Shown here piece after piece: positions 16,023 through 24,860 of a DNA stretch of 64,000 bases. Made by a program: the position numbers and the translations under genes. The stretch covers positions 186,001 to 250,000 of the forward strand of contig DAOULB010000018.1 in assembly GCA_034420695.1 (NCBI GenBank). Reading direction: 5' to 3'. The stretch comes from Io17-Chloro-G2 sp034420695. Lineage in GTDB: Bacteria > Chloroflexota > Dehalococcoidia > Lucifugimonadales > UBA3495. Within the stretch, counting starts at the first letter, position 1. Each line of letters starts with the position of its first letter. Under the pieces are notes generated by a model. The model saw only the letters and a program-made list of their open reading frames with translations, was not told the DNA's origin and did no database searches.

Positions 16023-16445
16023 TCACCGGCGGGAAGCCCGGCCCGAATGGGAACGGCGCCGCCGCCGGGGACGCCGGGGTGGCGGAGAGTCGCCGGGAGT
16101 TGCACCGGCTTGAGCCGGAGGCGCGGCTTCGGAGGCGTAGAGGGGGTCGATGAACTGGCGCTTGTAGCCGGCCCAGTGTATTTGCGTGCCCAGGGCCAAG
16201 GCAATGCCGGGGGGATAGAACAAGACCAAGAAGCTGAGGTCGTCTTCCATGATGGAACGGACACCCAAGACTCCCCAGACTATCAGAGCCGCCCATGCCA
16301 GCCCGCCCGACAGTATCCCGTTATGCCAAGGGGAGCGCAGGATCAGAAACGACCAAGAGAAAGGGAACACGCAGATGGCCACCAGGAAGAGCGTGTGGTA
16401 ATACCACGGTTTCAGTTCCAGGGGCGGTGGAGATTGGTCTTCCAT
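16023..16445 (-). CDS. hypothetical membrane protein
   Basis: A 140-aa protein with three predicted membrane segments: WYYHTLFLVAICVFPFSWSF (about 14-35), LSGGLAWAALIVWGVLGV (about 45-62) and LSFLVLFYPPGIALALG (about 72-90). A proline- and arginine-rich tail (PPPRRPRRRRRSHSGR) follows and is probably cytoplasmic. Such small membrane proteins with basic tails are common in Chloroflexota, but none with a known job is recognised. The start is uncertain: ATG 16445 or TTG 16466, neither with a clear RBS. Confidence 0.6.
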   Translation of the reverse strand: MEDQSPPPLELKPWYYHTLFLVAICVFPFSWSFLILRSPWHNGILSGGLAWAALIVWGVLGVRSIMEDDLSFLVLFYPPGIALALGTQIHWAGYKRQFIDPLYASEAAPPAQAGATPGDSPPPRRPRRRRRSHSGRASRR

Positions 16446-16543
16446 TACCAAACGGGCGAATAACAAACTGGTGAACAGGCAGGCTCAAGATGCAACAGGG
16501 GCAGTCGAGAAACTTGGCAGCCTACTCCGGAAGCCTGCTCCGG

Positions 16544-16840
16544 TCAGTTACGGGCGAGCAACAGGTGGAACTCCAGCATGTCGATGGTGCGCTGCTGCTT
16601 GATGGACTCGACGGCATACTCTATGCACATGCGGGCGAATCCGGAATAGTGCAGAACATTGGCCCCCAGTATCACCAGGGGCACCTCGCGAAAGGGTTCC
16701 ACTTGGAGCTGGTTCAACTCCTCGCGGTCGATGTGGAGTTCCACTGACCGTCCGGACATCCTTTCGATCTTCCGGTGAATGCCTTCTATGAATACCTCGT
16801 CTTCCATGCTCCGCTGTCCAAGGGGCTTCTCTTTGGTCAT
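16544..16840 (-). CDS. hypothetical protein
   Basis: A 98-aa soluble protein (MTKEKPLGQ...) with an alpha/beta pattern: EDEVFIEGIHRKIERMSG, SVELHIDREELNQLQVE, VPLVILGANVLHYSGFARMCIEYAVESIKQQR. No family recognised. TAGAAT overlaps the ATG at 16840, so the true start may be the next Met at 16807. It lies head-to-head with the thiol dioxygenase gene across 157 nt. Confidence 0.5.
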   Translation of the reverse strand: MTKEKPLGQRSMEDEVFIEGIHRKIERMSGRSVELHIDREELNQLQVEPFREVPLVILGANVLHYSGFARMCIEYAVESIKQQRTIDMLEFHLLLARN

Positions 16841-16997
16841 TCTAACACAGCGGCCTAAACCGGCACCCCAACCGAGCCCGCTAACATGGCTCACCGACAT
16901 AGTAATGGTATCGGAGAGGAGGCGTTTCTTGACACTGCTTTGGGCGGTGCCCATAATCCAAAAACCCAAGGGCCGGTGGCCCGCCGGAGGGTTGAAC

Positions 16998-17582
16998 ATG
17001 ACCACTGTGAAGTATTCGCTGGAGCAGTTCATCCACGACATGGAGGAGCTGCTGAAGGGCCAGCCGGACCAGCGGAGGATTTTCGAGACGGGGTCCGACT
17101 GGTTGGAGAAGTTGACCCGGAACCCGGAAAACGTGCCGCTGGAATACAGGCGCCCCCTGGGTTCCGGGTCTCGGCCCGACCACGGGTCGTACCTGCTGTA
17201 TCAAGGCGAGAGCGGGTTGCAGGTCACCTCCGTGGTCTGGGGACCGGGGGAGCACTTGGGGCCCCACGACCACCGGACTTGGGGCATGATCGGGGTGCTG
17301 GAAAACACCTTGACCGAGACCCGCTACCAGCGGGTGGACGACCACTCACAGGAAGGGTTTGCCAAGCTGGAGAAGGACCGGAGCGCTCAATTCCGGCCAG
17401 GGGAAATCACCCTTCTGGTGCCCGATGTGGACGAAATTCACCAGATGGACAACCATACGGACCGGCCCACGGTGGAGGTGCACGTATACGGCACGGACCT
17501 CCGGGGCCTGCCCCGTTGCCGCTATAACCTGGAGACCGGAGAGGCCATCACCTTCGCCACTCCCAAGTGGGATAACTGCTGA
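16998..17582 (+). CDS. cysteine dioxygenase-like thiol dioxygenase
   Basis: A 194-aa cupin enzyme adding O2 to a thiol to give a sulfinate. The three-histidine iron site of the cysteine dioxygenase family is visible: His90 and His92 in GPHDHRTWGMIGVLEN, and His148 in DEIHQMDN. The substrate could be cysteine, 3-mercaptopropionate or another thiol; the residues that decide this cannot be judged by eye. ATG 16998 has GGAGG 7 nt upstream. An MFS gene follows 78 nt later, then the rhodanese and two sulfite oxidases. This context suggests cysteine-type sulfur is oxidised to sulfite and sulfate. Confidence 0.85.
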   Translation: MTTVKYSLEQFIHDMEELLKGQPDQRRIFETGSDWLEKLTRNPENVPLEYRRPLGSGSRPDHGSYLLYQGESGLQVTSVVWGPGEHLGPHDHRTWGMIGVLENTLTETRYQRVDDHSQEGFAKLEKDRSAQFRPGEITLLVPDVDEIHQMDNHTDRPTVEVHVYGTDLRGLPRCRYNLETGEAITFATPKWDNC

Positions 17583-17660
17583 CACTACCTGCACCCTGCA
17601 TCCTGGGCGTCAAGCCAAAACGGGCGGTCGCAGCCCGCCCGGAGGGGCGTTGGCCCGGTA

Positions 17661-19052
17661 TTGCCGGGATTTAATGAGGGACGCTCTCCAAGCCGCAGCG
17701 GTCCCGGACGCAATCTTTTGCTACACCTAGATAACCGGCTAAAGTTCTTTCCCGGCAATTACCACCCCGCGTGGCTGATAGTGGGCATGGCCACGCTGCT
17801 GCAGGTCACCACCAACTTCATCGGGCAAGCCTTTGCCATCCTCATCGTGGCGCTGCGGGATGAGTTCGCTTGGTCCCTCACCGCAATAACCATGGCCTAC
17901 TTCCTGCGCAGCATTGTTAGCGCAGCGCTGGCCCCCGCCGCCGGATGGCTCGGCGACCGCTACGGGGCCAGGGCAAGCCTGATGGCCGCGGCAATGGTGT
18001 ACATGGCCGGCCTGTTCTTGCTGGGAACGATGGGCCATGTGTGGCAACTTTACCTCTATTACAGCTTCATGCTGGGGGTTTCCCAGGCACTCTTCAGGGT
18101 CAATATACCCACCACCGTGGCTGCCTGGTTCAAGCGCAAGCTGGGGGTTGCGGTGGGAATCCAGCAGTCGGCCGGCGGCATGGGGACCTCCATCATGGCC
18201 CCGCTGCTGGCGGTGCTGCTGTCCCGCACCGATTGGCAAACGTCGTTCTGGATACTGGCGCCGGTGGGCGGCGGCATCATCCTGGCCCTGCTGTGGCGGT
18301 TCCACGGCGACCCCCGGGAGCGTGGCAGGACTCCCTACGGGTCGGACGAAGGGGAGCGGCCGGCGCCGGCCATGGCCCCGGCGCTGGCCCAACTGCGGAG
18401 CAAGGTGTTCCTGCAGCACGCCCGACGAACCAGGGCCTTCTGGAACCTCATTCTGATTCACCACTTGGGATGCGTCGGTCACTCGATTGTCATGGTAGGA
18501 GTGGTGTTCTACGCTACCACCCGGGGCGTTGGGCTGGAGACAGCGTCCCTCATTGTCAGCATCTACTCCCTGGCCAGCATATCCAGCCGGTTCTCAACCC
18601 CGGTGCTCGCCGACCGCTTCGGCGCGAAGGGAGTTATGGCCTTGGCCTACTTCGTCCAAGGCATCACCGTGGCCCTGCTGCTCTGGACCCACGAGCCGTG
18701 GCACTTCTTCCTCTTTGCCGCCCTGTTCGGGCTGGGGATGGGCGGCGAAATGTCGGCCTTCCTGGTTATAAACCGCCAGTACTACGGCATGGGCCCGGTG
18801 AGGACTATCTTCGGGTTCCAGAGTATGGGTGCCGGCACCGGAATGGCCATAGGGGGCCTGATGGGCGGAGTAATATTCGACCTGACCGGCGGTTATCAAC
18901 TGGCTTGGATAGTGTCCATAGCCGCCAGCGTGGCGGGGGCGGTGTCTATACTGTTCCTTGAACCCACGTCCAGAATGCTGATACCGCACTGGGAAGATTC
19001 GTTGCCCCCTGAAGCCCAGACCCAGCCATCCCCGGCCAGTGCCGCAGACTGA
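17661..19052 (+). CDS. MFS transporter
   Basis: A 463-aa major facilitator with about 12 membrane segments. The first is AWLIVGMATLLQVTTNFIGQA, and the loop 2-3 signature is GWLGDRYGARA. A cytoplasmic loop of about 50 residues separates the halves, followed by the repeat signature VLADRFGAKG. The overall look is that of the monocarboxylate/OFA-type group. Its place between thiol dioxygenase and rhodanese genes suggests import of an organosulfur carboxylate or export of a product such as a sulfinate; this is inference. The N-terminus is uncertain: TTG 17661 is the longest start, but a start near 17719 is closer to the first membrane segment. The 42 bases encoding its tail are repeated downstream. 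Confidence 0.85.
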   Translation: MPGFNEGRSPSRSGPGRNLLLHLDNRLKFFPGNYHPAWLIVGMATLLQVTTNFIGQAFAILIVALRDEFAWSLTAITMAYFLRSIVSAALAPAAGWLGDRYGARASLMAAAMVYMAGLFLLGTMGHVWQLYLYYSFMLGVSQALFRVNIPTTVAAWFKRKLGVAVGIQQSAGGMGTSIMAPLLAVLLSRTDWQTSFWILAPVGGGIILALLWRFHGDPRERGRTPYGSDEGERPAPAMAPALAQLRSKVFLQHARRTRAFWNLILIHHLGCVGHSIVMVGVVFYATTRGVGLETASLIVSIYSLASISSRFSTPVLADRFGAKGVMALAYFVQGITVALLLWTHEPWHFFLFAALFGLGMGGEMSAFLVINRQYYGMGPVRTIFGFQSMGAGTGMAIGGLMGGVIFDLTGGYQLAWIVSIAASVAGAVSILFLEPTSRMLIPHWEDSLPPEAQTQPSPASAAD

Positions 19053-19131
19053 GCGAACCGGAAACGGCAAGTATTAAGAAACTGAAGTGGAAGCCCAGGC
19101 CCCGCCTTCTCCAGCCAGCGCCGCAGACTGA
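19011..19131 (+). repeat. duplicated MFS gene tail
   Basis: The last 42 bases of the MFS gene (19011-19052, encoding EAQTQPSPASAAD-stop) recur at 19090-19131, where they would encode EAQAPPSPASAAD-stop. Both are in the same orientation, 79 bp apart. The second copy has no start and lies in the gap before the rhodanese gene. Confidence 0.75.
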
Positions 19132-19187
19132 ACGAGCCAGGAACACAAGCAACCGGAAACATAATGAACGAAAGGAGGTCATTCTCT

Positions 19188-20783
19188 ATGGCCCAAGAGA
19201 TTTCCCCCGAGGAACTGAAAGACTTGCTGGCAGGAAAAGACCGGTTCGCGCTGATCGACGTGCGGGACCCCGGGGAATACAACAGTTCCCACATTCCCGG
19301 ATCCAGCCTGATCCCCCGAAGGCTGCTGGAATTCCAGATTGCCCAAGCCGTTCCGGCCAAGGGCGTGACCGTGGTGGTCTGCGACGATGATGGGCGCCGG
19401 GCGGCGCTGGCGGCAAAATCCCTGGAGGGCATGGGCTACACCGGAGTCTCAGTGCTGTCGGGAGGCATCAACCGCTGGGTCAGCCGGGACCTGCCCACCG
19501 AGTGGGGAAGCAACGTTCCTTCCAAGGACTTTGGCGAAAAGATGGAAGTGGTGCACCACGTTCCCGAGATCGACGCGACCGAGCTTAACCGCTGGATTGA
19601 AGAGGGCAGGAAACTGGTCATCCTGGACACCCGCACTCCCGAGGAGTACCAGCGCTTCTGCATCCCCGGAGGACGCAGCGTGCCCGGCGGCGAGCTTGCT
19701 TACCGGATTACCGACATCACCAAGGACTTGGATCCCGACACCACGGTGGTGGTCAACTGCGCCGGGCGCACCCGCAGTATCATCGGCACCAGGGCGTTGC
19801 AGCGGATGGGAGTGAGCAACGCGGTGGGCCTGAAGAACGGCACCTCCGGATGGGTGCTGGCTGGCTTCGAGTTGGAGTCCGGGGCCGACCGGGTCGAGTT
19901 GCCCCAAGTATCCTCCGAAGGGTTGGCCGCGGCCGAAGCCTATGCCGAGCGGGCCGCCGCCGAGGACGGGGTGCGTTTCCTCAATGTGGAGGAGCTCCAG
20001 GAAAAGATGGCCCGCCGCGGGGAAGACAACGTGTACCTCATCGACGTGCGCACTCAGGAGGAGTACGAGGGGGGGCACATACCCGGGTTCAACTGGTTCC
20101 CTGGAGGCCAGGTGGTCCAGCGGTCCGATGACGTGGCGGTGGTCAAGAATGCCCCGATAGTCTTCGCCTGCGACGGCAGGGCCAGGAGCACCCTTGTGGC
20201 TTCCTGGTACCGGCAGATGGGCATGGAAGAGGTCTACGCGGTAGTAGATGGTGAGAACGGTGGGACCGGGGCTTGGACGGCGGCGGGTCTTCAATTGGAG
20301 ACCGGAAGACCGGCATCAGTCGTTGTCGGGCTGGAAGAAGCCATGGAAAGAGTGCCCACTGTTTCGCCCCAAGGATTGCACTGGGGAGGAGGCAAAGGGG
20401 TCATTTTCGTGGACACCAGCCAGGAATTCAGCCGGGGCCACGTGCCTGGCGCCCGGTGGATCCCCAGGGGCTGGCTGGAAATCTATGTCGGCGATGCCAT
20501 CCCCGACCTCGAGACCCCCATTGCCGTGTCCTGCTCCGACGGGCAATTGTCCATCCTTACCGCAGCTACTCTGCTGGACATGGGTTACCGGAACGTTTGG
20601 GCCTTGGATGGAGGAATGGCGGCCTGGCGGGGCAGGAGGCTGCCGGTGGAAGAGGGACTGACCGGAGTAACCAGGGCCCCCACCGACATGGTATATTCGG
20701 GGCCCGATAGAAACTACGCCGATATGATGAACTACCTGCGGTGGGAAACCGCTTTGGGAGAGAAGTACCAGACCGGAGCCTGA
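19188..20783 (+). CDS. four-domain rhodanese sulfurtransferase
   Basis: A 531-aa protein made of four consecutive rhodanese domains: about 5-105, 125-230, 262-372 and 385-490. Each has the IDVR/LDTR/FVDT entry motif and an active-site Cys: Cys65 (CDDDGR), Cys191 (CAGRTR), Cys328 (CDGRAR) and Cys449 (CSDGQL). Domains 2 and 3 keep the usual CxxxxR loop end; domain 4 lacks the Arg. It would carry persulfide sulfur, for example from thiosulfate or glutathione-type persulfides to acceptors, releasing sulfite for the molybdoenzyme that follows 26 nt downstream. No signal peptide, so cytoplasmic. ATG 19188 has GGAGG 9 nt upstream. Confidence 0.9.
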   Translation: MAQEISPEELKDLLAGKDRFALIDVRDPGEYNSSHIPGSSLIPRRLLEFQIAQAVPAKGVTVVVCDDDGRRAALAAKSLEGMGYTGVSVLSGGINRWVSRDLPTEWGSNVPSKDFGEKMEVVHHVPEIDATELNRWIEEGRKLVILDTRTPEEYQRFCIPGGRSVPGGELAYRITDITKDLDPDTTVVVNCAGRTRSIIGTRALQRMGVSNAVGLKNGTSGWVLAGFELESGADRVELPQVSSEGLAAAEAYAERAAAEDGVRFLNVEELQEKMARRGEDNVYLIDVRTQEEYEGGHIPGFNWFPGGQVVQRSDDVAVVKNAPIVFACDGRARSTLVASWYRQMGMEEVYAVVDGENGGTGAWTAAGLQLETGRPASVVVGLEEAMERVPTVSPQGLHWGGGKGVIFVDTSQEFSRGHVPGARWIPRGWLEIYVGDAIPDLETPIAVSCSDGQLSILTAATLLDMGYRNVWALDGGMAAWRGRRLPVEEGLTGVTRAPTDMVYSGPDRNYADMMNYLRWETALGEKYQTGA

Positions 20784-20809
20784 TGCCGGGCCCGGCAGAG
20801 GAGTTGACC

Positions 20810-22003
20810 ATGGCCACCCAGCAAGAGGAAGGGGCCGTCCCGGACTTTCTCCGCATGGAGGACGCTGGTGGGCCGGAGTCCACCAATCCCCATCGCAGCG
20901 GGACTTGGTATGGCTGGCCCAGCAAGCGGATGGACCCGGTCAATCTGCTGGACGACGAGGGCAGGGTCAAGCGGGTCCGGGCGCCGGTGATGGATCTGGA
21001 GGGCCTGATTACCCCCACCGAGCTTCACTACGTGGTGCAGCACTTCGAGGTGCCCGAGGTGGTCCCGGCGGACCGGTGGACCCTGACCATCGATGGCGAG
21101 GTCAAGAACCCGCTGACCCTGAGCTACGAGGAGTTGCGGCGCTACCCGTCACGCACGGTGCGCACCGTGATGGAGTGCTCCGGCAGCGATGCCACCTACT
21201 TCGAATACTTCAAGGGCGAGGGTCCCAAGCCCTCCCGCACCCAGGAAGCCATGATCCTGAGCGCCGCCGAGTGGACCGGCGCTCCACTGGCAGCGGTACT
21301 CAATGACGCCGGGTTGACCGACAAAGCTCTCTACATCCGGGCCGAAGGTTGGGACCAAGGGGTGCCGGTCACCGCCGCTCCGGGGACCGAGCCGTTCTTC
21401 TATGACAAGGGGCTTCCGCGGCTCAAGGCCCTCCATCCAGACACCATCCTGTGCTGGGCCCAGAATGGGCAGTTGCTGGAGCACTTGCACGGGGCGCCGG
21501 TGCGGTTGCTGGTGCCGGGCTGGTCGGGCAACTGGTCGGTGAAGTGGATCCGCCGGTTGGAAGTGCTGGACCACATGCCCGACTGCTGGTATCACTACAA
21601 CTTCTACTACTATGCTGATTCCGCCGACGCTACGGACAAGGAACTGATTACCACCATTCCGGTCAAGTCCATCGTCACCCACCCCAACGACGACACTGAG
21701 TCCCTGCCCCAAGGGACCCACGTAGTGCGGGGATACGCTTGGAGCGGGGACGGCGCCATCACCCAAGTGGAGGTCAGCGTGGACGGCGGCGAGACTTGGA
21801 AGGCGGCCCGGCTGGAGGAGCCCAGGGATCGTTGGATGTGGGTCCGGTGGTCCTATCTCTGGGAGGCGGATAAGCCGGGGAAGTACCAAGTCATGTCCCG
21901 GGCCACCGACGCCTCGGGCCGCACCCAGTCCCGCGTGCCCCGGTACAACAACATGCGGAAGAACTTCACCGCCATAGTGGGATACGATATTACTATCGAG
22001 TGA
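20810..22003 (+). CDS. sulfite oxidase-family molybdopterin enzyme 1
   Basis: A 397-aa protein with an oxidoreductase molybdopterin domain (about 70-260: ELHYVVQHFEVPEV, WTLTIDGEVKNPLTLSYEEL) and a C-terminal immunoglobulin-like Mo-co dimerisation domain (about 280-397: VEVSVDGGETWKAA). Cys123 in ECSGSD is the molybdenum ligand. The usual C-x-G-N-x-R run after it is changed to C-S-G-S-D-A. No twin-arginine signal and no heme domain are seen, so it is probably cytoplasmic. It likely oxidises sulfite or a related S or N oxyanion. ATG 20810 has GAGGAG 6 nt upstream; ATG 20783, overlapping the rhodanese stop, is an alternative. Cotranscribed with the rhodanese. Confidence 0.88.
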   Translation: MATQQEEGAVPDFLRMEDAGGPESTNPHRSGTWYGWPSKRMDPVNLLDDEGRVKRVRAPVMDLEGLITPTELHYVVQHFEVPEVVPADRWTLTIDGEVKNPLTLSYEELRRYPSRTVRTVMECSGSDATYFEYFKGEGPKPSRTQEAMILSAAEWTGAPLAAVLNDAGLTDKALYIRAEGWDQGVPVTAAPGTEPFFYDKGLPRLKALHPDTILCWAQNGQLLEHLHGAPVRLLVPGWSGNWSVKWIRRLEVLDHMPDCWYHYNFYYYADSADATDKELITTIPVKSIVTHPNDDTESLPQGTHVVRGYAWSGDGAITQVEVSVDGGETWKAARLEEPRDRWMWVRWSYLWEADKPGKYQVMSRATDASGRTQSRVPRYNNMRKNFTAIVGYDITIE

Positions 22004-22137
22004 ACTGGTTGTCTGCGGCGGCTTAGAACTGCGCTATGTTAGTAGCTAATGGCGGCCCGGCCCCTTCCGAGAGATACGGTGAGCGTGTGCTATCATCTGG
22101 CCAATAAGCTGGGACAGACGGCTTGGGAGCCCCCGAA

Positions 22138-22842
22138 ATGAGGATAAAGCCTACCTACAAGGTAATCTCTGATATTGACTACCATAAGCTCGAATACGAC
22201 CCCAACGAGCTGGAGCCGTTGCCCGAGGGTATGGAACAAAACCATGTAATTTTTAGGATTTTTCAAATCATAGAAGCCCACGTAAAGAGGCTGTACTCGT
22301 CAGAGAACGTTTTCGTCGACTCCAACACTACCTTGTGCTATGACCCCGGCAACCTCAATCGCCGTGTGCTCCCCGACCTCTACTTTGCGTTTGACGTGGA
22401 TTCTGCTGCCATACGGCGAAGGAAGCTGTACCTGCCCTGGGAGGCCGGGAAGCCGCCCGACTTCGCGCTGGAAGTAGCGTCGGAGAGCACCTTCCGGAAC
22501 GACTTGGGGCGGAAGCGGGACCTCTACGCCCGGATCGGAGTCTCTGAATACTGGCGTTTCGACCCCACTGGGGGCAGCTACTACAACGAGCCCCTAACCG
22601 GCGAACTGTTGTTGGACGGGGTTTACCGTCCCATCGAGCTTACCATCGAGCCGGATGGAATCCTTAAGGGATACAGCCCGGCTTTGAGGCGGAGCTTTTG
22701 CTGGAGAGAGGGAACACCGGAACTCTACGACCGAGAGACCGGCATTTACCACATAGACCTGGACCAAGCTTTGAATGAACGTTCCCAAGCCGAGGCCAGG
22801 ATTCGCCAACTGGAAGAGGAACTAGGACGACGGCAGACCTAA
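22138..22842 (+). CDS. Uma2-family (DUF820) putative restriction endonuclease
   Basis: A 234-aa Uma2 protein of the PD-(D/E)xK nuclease superfamily: VLPDLYFAFDVD supplies the catalytic Asp, and PPDFALEVASEST supplies the E-V-x-S strand. RKRDLYARIGVSEYWRFDP is the conserved family signature, and the tail is a short coiled coil (QAEARIRQLEEELGRR). These proteins are common in cyanobacteria and Chloroflexota; their biological role is not established. ATG 22138 follows GGAG by 7 nt. It sits between the two sulfite-oxidase genes in the same direction, but its function does not fit the sulfur theme, so it is probably an insertion. Confidence 0.85.
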   Translation: MRIKPTYKVISDIDYHKLEYDPNELEPLPEGMEQNHVIFRIFQIIEAHVKRLYSSENVFVDSNTTLCYDPGNLNRRVLPDLYFAFDVDSAAIRRRKLYLPWEAGKPPDFALEVASESTFRNDLGRKRDLYARIGVSEYWRFDPTGGSYYNEPLTGELLLDGVYRPIELTIEPDGILKGYSPALRRSFCWREGTPELYDRETGIYHIDLDQALNERSQAEARIRQLEEELGRRQT

Positions 22843-22917
22843 AACTGACCTCACCTGCCTTCCTGTATCCGGTGAGCAAGTCCGGCCCAGAAACTGATCA
22901 ACCGCAATGGTGGAGAA

Positions 22918-23268
22918 ATGCCCATAATCGAACATAGCAGCGTGCCTTTGCCGCCGGTGGCTGACTATCGCCGCGAGCGGCTCTTGGTGTCCGGCGGCGT
23001 GGGGGCGGCCTCTCTGACCATCAAGGAGGTGGAGTTGCACCCCGGATGGGAGGGACGGCTGCATGCCCATCAGATTGATCAGGCCATCATGGTCACCGCG
23101 GGTGCGGTCCAAGTAGTCATGGGCGGCGAGGTTGAAACGGTGAGAGCCGGCAGCACCCTGTTCGCGCCACCGGGTGAGCCCCACAAACTGGTCAACAAGC
23201 TTTGGATACCGGTGACACTGCTGGTCACCTATCCCGGCACATCCCTGGATACGGAGTACTTGGAATGA
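22918..23268 (+). CDS. cupin-domain protein
   Basis: A 116-aa single cupin. Motif 1 is HPGWEGRLHAHQIDQAIMVTAG (about 42-62, with metal ligands from the H-x-H) and motif 2 is PGEPHKLVN (about 90-98). It may bind a metal and a small ligand or act as a dioxygenase. It sits 60 nt before the second sulfite-oxidase gene in the same direction, suggesting cotranscription. Confidence 0.8.
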   Translation: MPIIEHSSVPLPPVADYRRERLLVSGGVGAASLTIKEVELHPGWEGRLHAHQIDQAIMVTAGAVQVVMGGEVETVRAGSTLFAPPGEPHKLVNKLWIPVTLLVTYPGTSLDTEYLE

Positions 23269-23328
23269 GTCCGGGGCGCCAACCAATGATCCGAAGCGCT
23301 GCAATCTGAAATCCTCCGGGAGGTCGCC

Positions 23329-24435
23329 ATGGCCATCCAGCCGCCAAGAACCCAGGCAAAACCCCAATTGATCCCGACCAACGCCGGGCGCCGAACCTTT
23401 GCTTCGCCTCCCTCGGCGTTGCAGGAGGACGTAGTCCCCAACGACCTGTTCTACGTCCGCAATCACTGGGCGGAAGTGCCCGACATCGACCCGGAAACCT
23501 ACCGACTGGTAGTGGACGGCGAGGTTGATAACCCCTTAAGCCTGAGTTACGCCGACCTGTTGGCGATGCCCCGCAAGCAGTTCCAAGTGACCTTCGAGTG
23601 CTGCGGTAACAGCCCGGTCCCTGACTACTGGGCCAAGGCCACCCGCACCAGTTCGGTTATGGAGCAGATCAAGGGTCACGGCATCATGGGCAATGCCGAG
23701 TGGAGCGGGGTGTCCCTGGCCGACGTGCTGGCCCGGGCCGGGGTCAAGGACACCGCCGTGGAGGTGGTCTTCGAGGGCGCCGATCACGGGCCCGACGAAA
23801 CGGTGGGAGACCCTCCTGACGTGACCTACGAGAGGAGCCTGCCCGTCGCCAAGGCCACCCATCCCGACACCCTGCTGGCTTACGAGATGAACAGGGAACC
23901 CCTGCCGCCGGTCCACGGATACCCGCTGCGCCTGCTGGTTTCCGGCTGGTATGGGATGAACTCGGTGAAGTGGTTGGTCGGCATCCACGTAGTGGACCAC
24001 GAGTTCAAAGGGTTCTACCAGACCGAGCGCTACATGACCATGAACCAGCCCGGTTCCGCCGATGCCTACACCTATTACACCAAGCTGAAAGTGAAGTCCA
24101 TCATCACCAGCCCGGCCCCCGGAGAGATAGTCCCGTCCGGCGGCTACTTGCTGGCCGGGGCTGCATGGTCCGGGGAGGACCAGATCGCATTGGTGGAAAT
24201 CAGCGCCGACGGGGGCTCCAGTTGGCAGCCGGTGGATCGGCTGCATCCCAGGTCCGGGTACTCCTGGAACCGCTGGGAGCATTACTGGGTTCCGCGTGCT
24301 CCGGGCCGCTACACCCTTATGTGCCGCGCCACTAACGACCAAGGCGACACCCAGCCGATGGAATTCCCCAACAAGTGGGACGGCCGGGGCTACGGCAACA
24401 ACATGGTGTTCCCCCACGAAGTTGAAGTGAGGTAA
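23329..24435 (+). CDS. sulfite oxidase-family molybdopterin enzyme 2
   Basis: A 368-aa paralogue of the 20810 gene. Domains: molybdopterin-binding (about 35-240: NDLFYVRNHWAEVP, YRLVVDGEVDNPLSLSYADL) and Mo-co dimerisation (about 260-368). The molybdenum ligand is Cys91 or Cys92 in FECCGNSP, which keeps the C-G-N of the family better than paralogue 1. SGWYGMNSVKWL and the long loop DHGPDETVGDPPDVTYERSLP are typical of the bacterial SorA/YedY-like sulfite oxidase group. No signal peptide. It probably oxidises sulfite to sulfate, with an unknown electron acceptor. The RBS is weak; the start gives the usual length. Confidence 0.88.
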   Translation: MAIQPPRTQAKPQLIPTNAGRRTFASPPSALQEDVVPNDLFYVRNHWAEVPDIDPETYRLVVDGEVDNPLSLSYADLLAMPRKQFQVTFECCGNSPVPDYWAKATRTSSVMEQIKGHGIMGNAEWSGVSLADVLARAGVKDTAVEVVFEGADHGPDETVGDPPDVTYERSLPVAKATHPDTLLAYEMNREPLPPVHGYPLRLLVSGWYGMNSVKWLVGIHVVDHEFKGFYQTERYMTMNQPGSADAYTYYTKLKVKSIITSPAPGEIVPSGGYLLAGAAWSGEDQIALVEISADGGSSWQPVDRLHPRSGYSWNRWEHYWVPRAPGRYTLMCRATNDQGDTQPMEFPNKWDGRGYGNNMVFPHEVEVR

Positions 24436-24529
24436 AGACCGGCAGGACGTGACTCGTCGTATAATAGGTTTTCCCTGGCAACGTGTGCAGTAAGACTACA
24501 GACAAGCTTGGTGCTCCGGGAGCAGCCCC

Positions 24530-24814
24530 ATGATTAAGAGCGTACCGGCGCCGATTTCAATCATCCTAGCAGTTTTCCTGGTCATCGGCCTGTTCATCTT
24601 CTTCGGCGCTTGGGCAGTGTCGGTAGACGCCCAAGGCCGGGAGGAAGCCCTGTCCTTGGCTTTTGTCGGGCCAGGGACCTCCTTGGCGCCGGAAGAGAGG
24701 GAACGCCGGCTTCCAGTGATGGGGCAGACTGAGGACGGTTGGAAGACGGGATTCGAAGAACTGGAGGGCTCTTCCGCCGAAACTTGGTGGGGTAAGGGCC
24801 TCTTGCGGGCTTGA
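24530..24814 (+). CDS. small single-span membrane protein
   Basis: A 94-aa protein: a short N-terminus, one membrane segment (about 8-31: ISIILAVFLVIGLFIFFGAWAV), then a polar domain of 60 residues ending in a Trp-rich patch (ETWWGKG). It could be an uncleaved signal anchor. TATAAT at 24460-24465 could drive it. No homologous family is recognised; frame and composition favour a real gene. Confidence 0.55.
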   Translation: MIKSVPAPISIILAVFLVIGLFIFFGAWAVSVDAQGREEALSLAFVGPGTSLAPEERERRLPVMGQTEDGWKTGFEELEGSSAETWWGKGLLRA

Positions 24815-24860
24815 CCGCTGCACTAGACCGGGTCCCGGTCTACCCATAAGCTCCCGTCTA

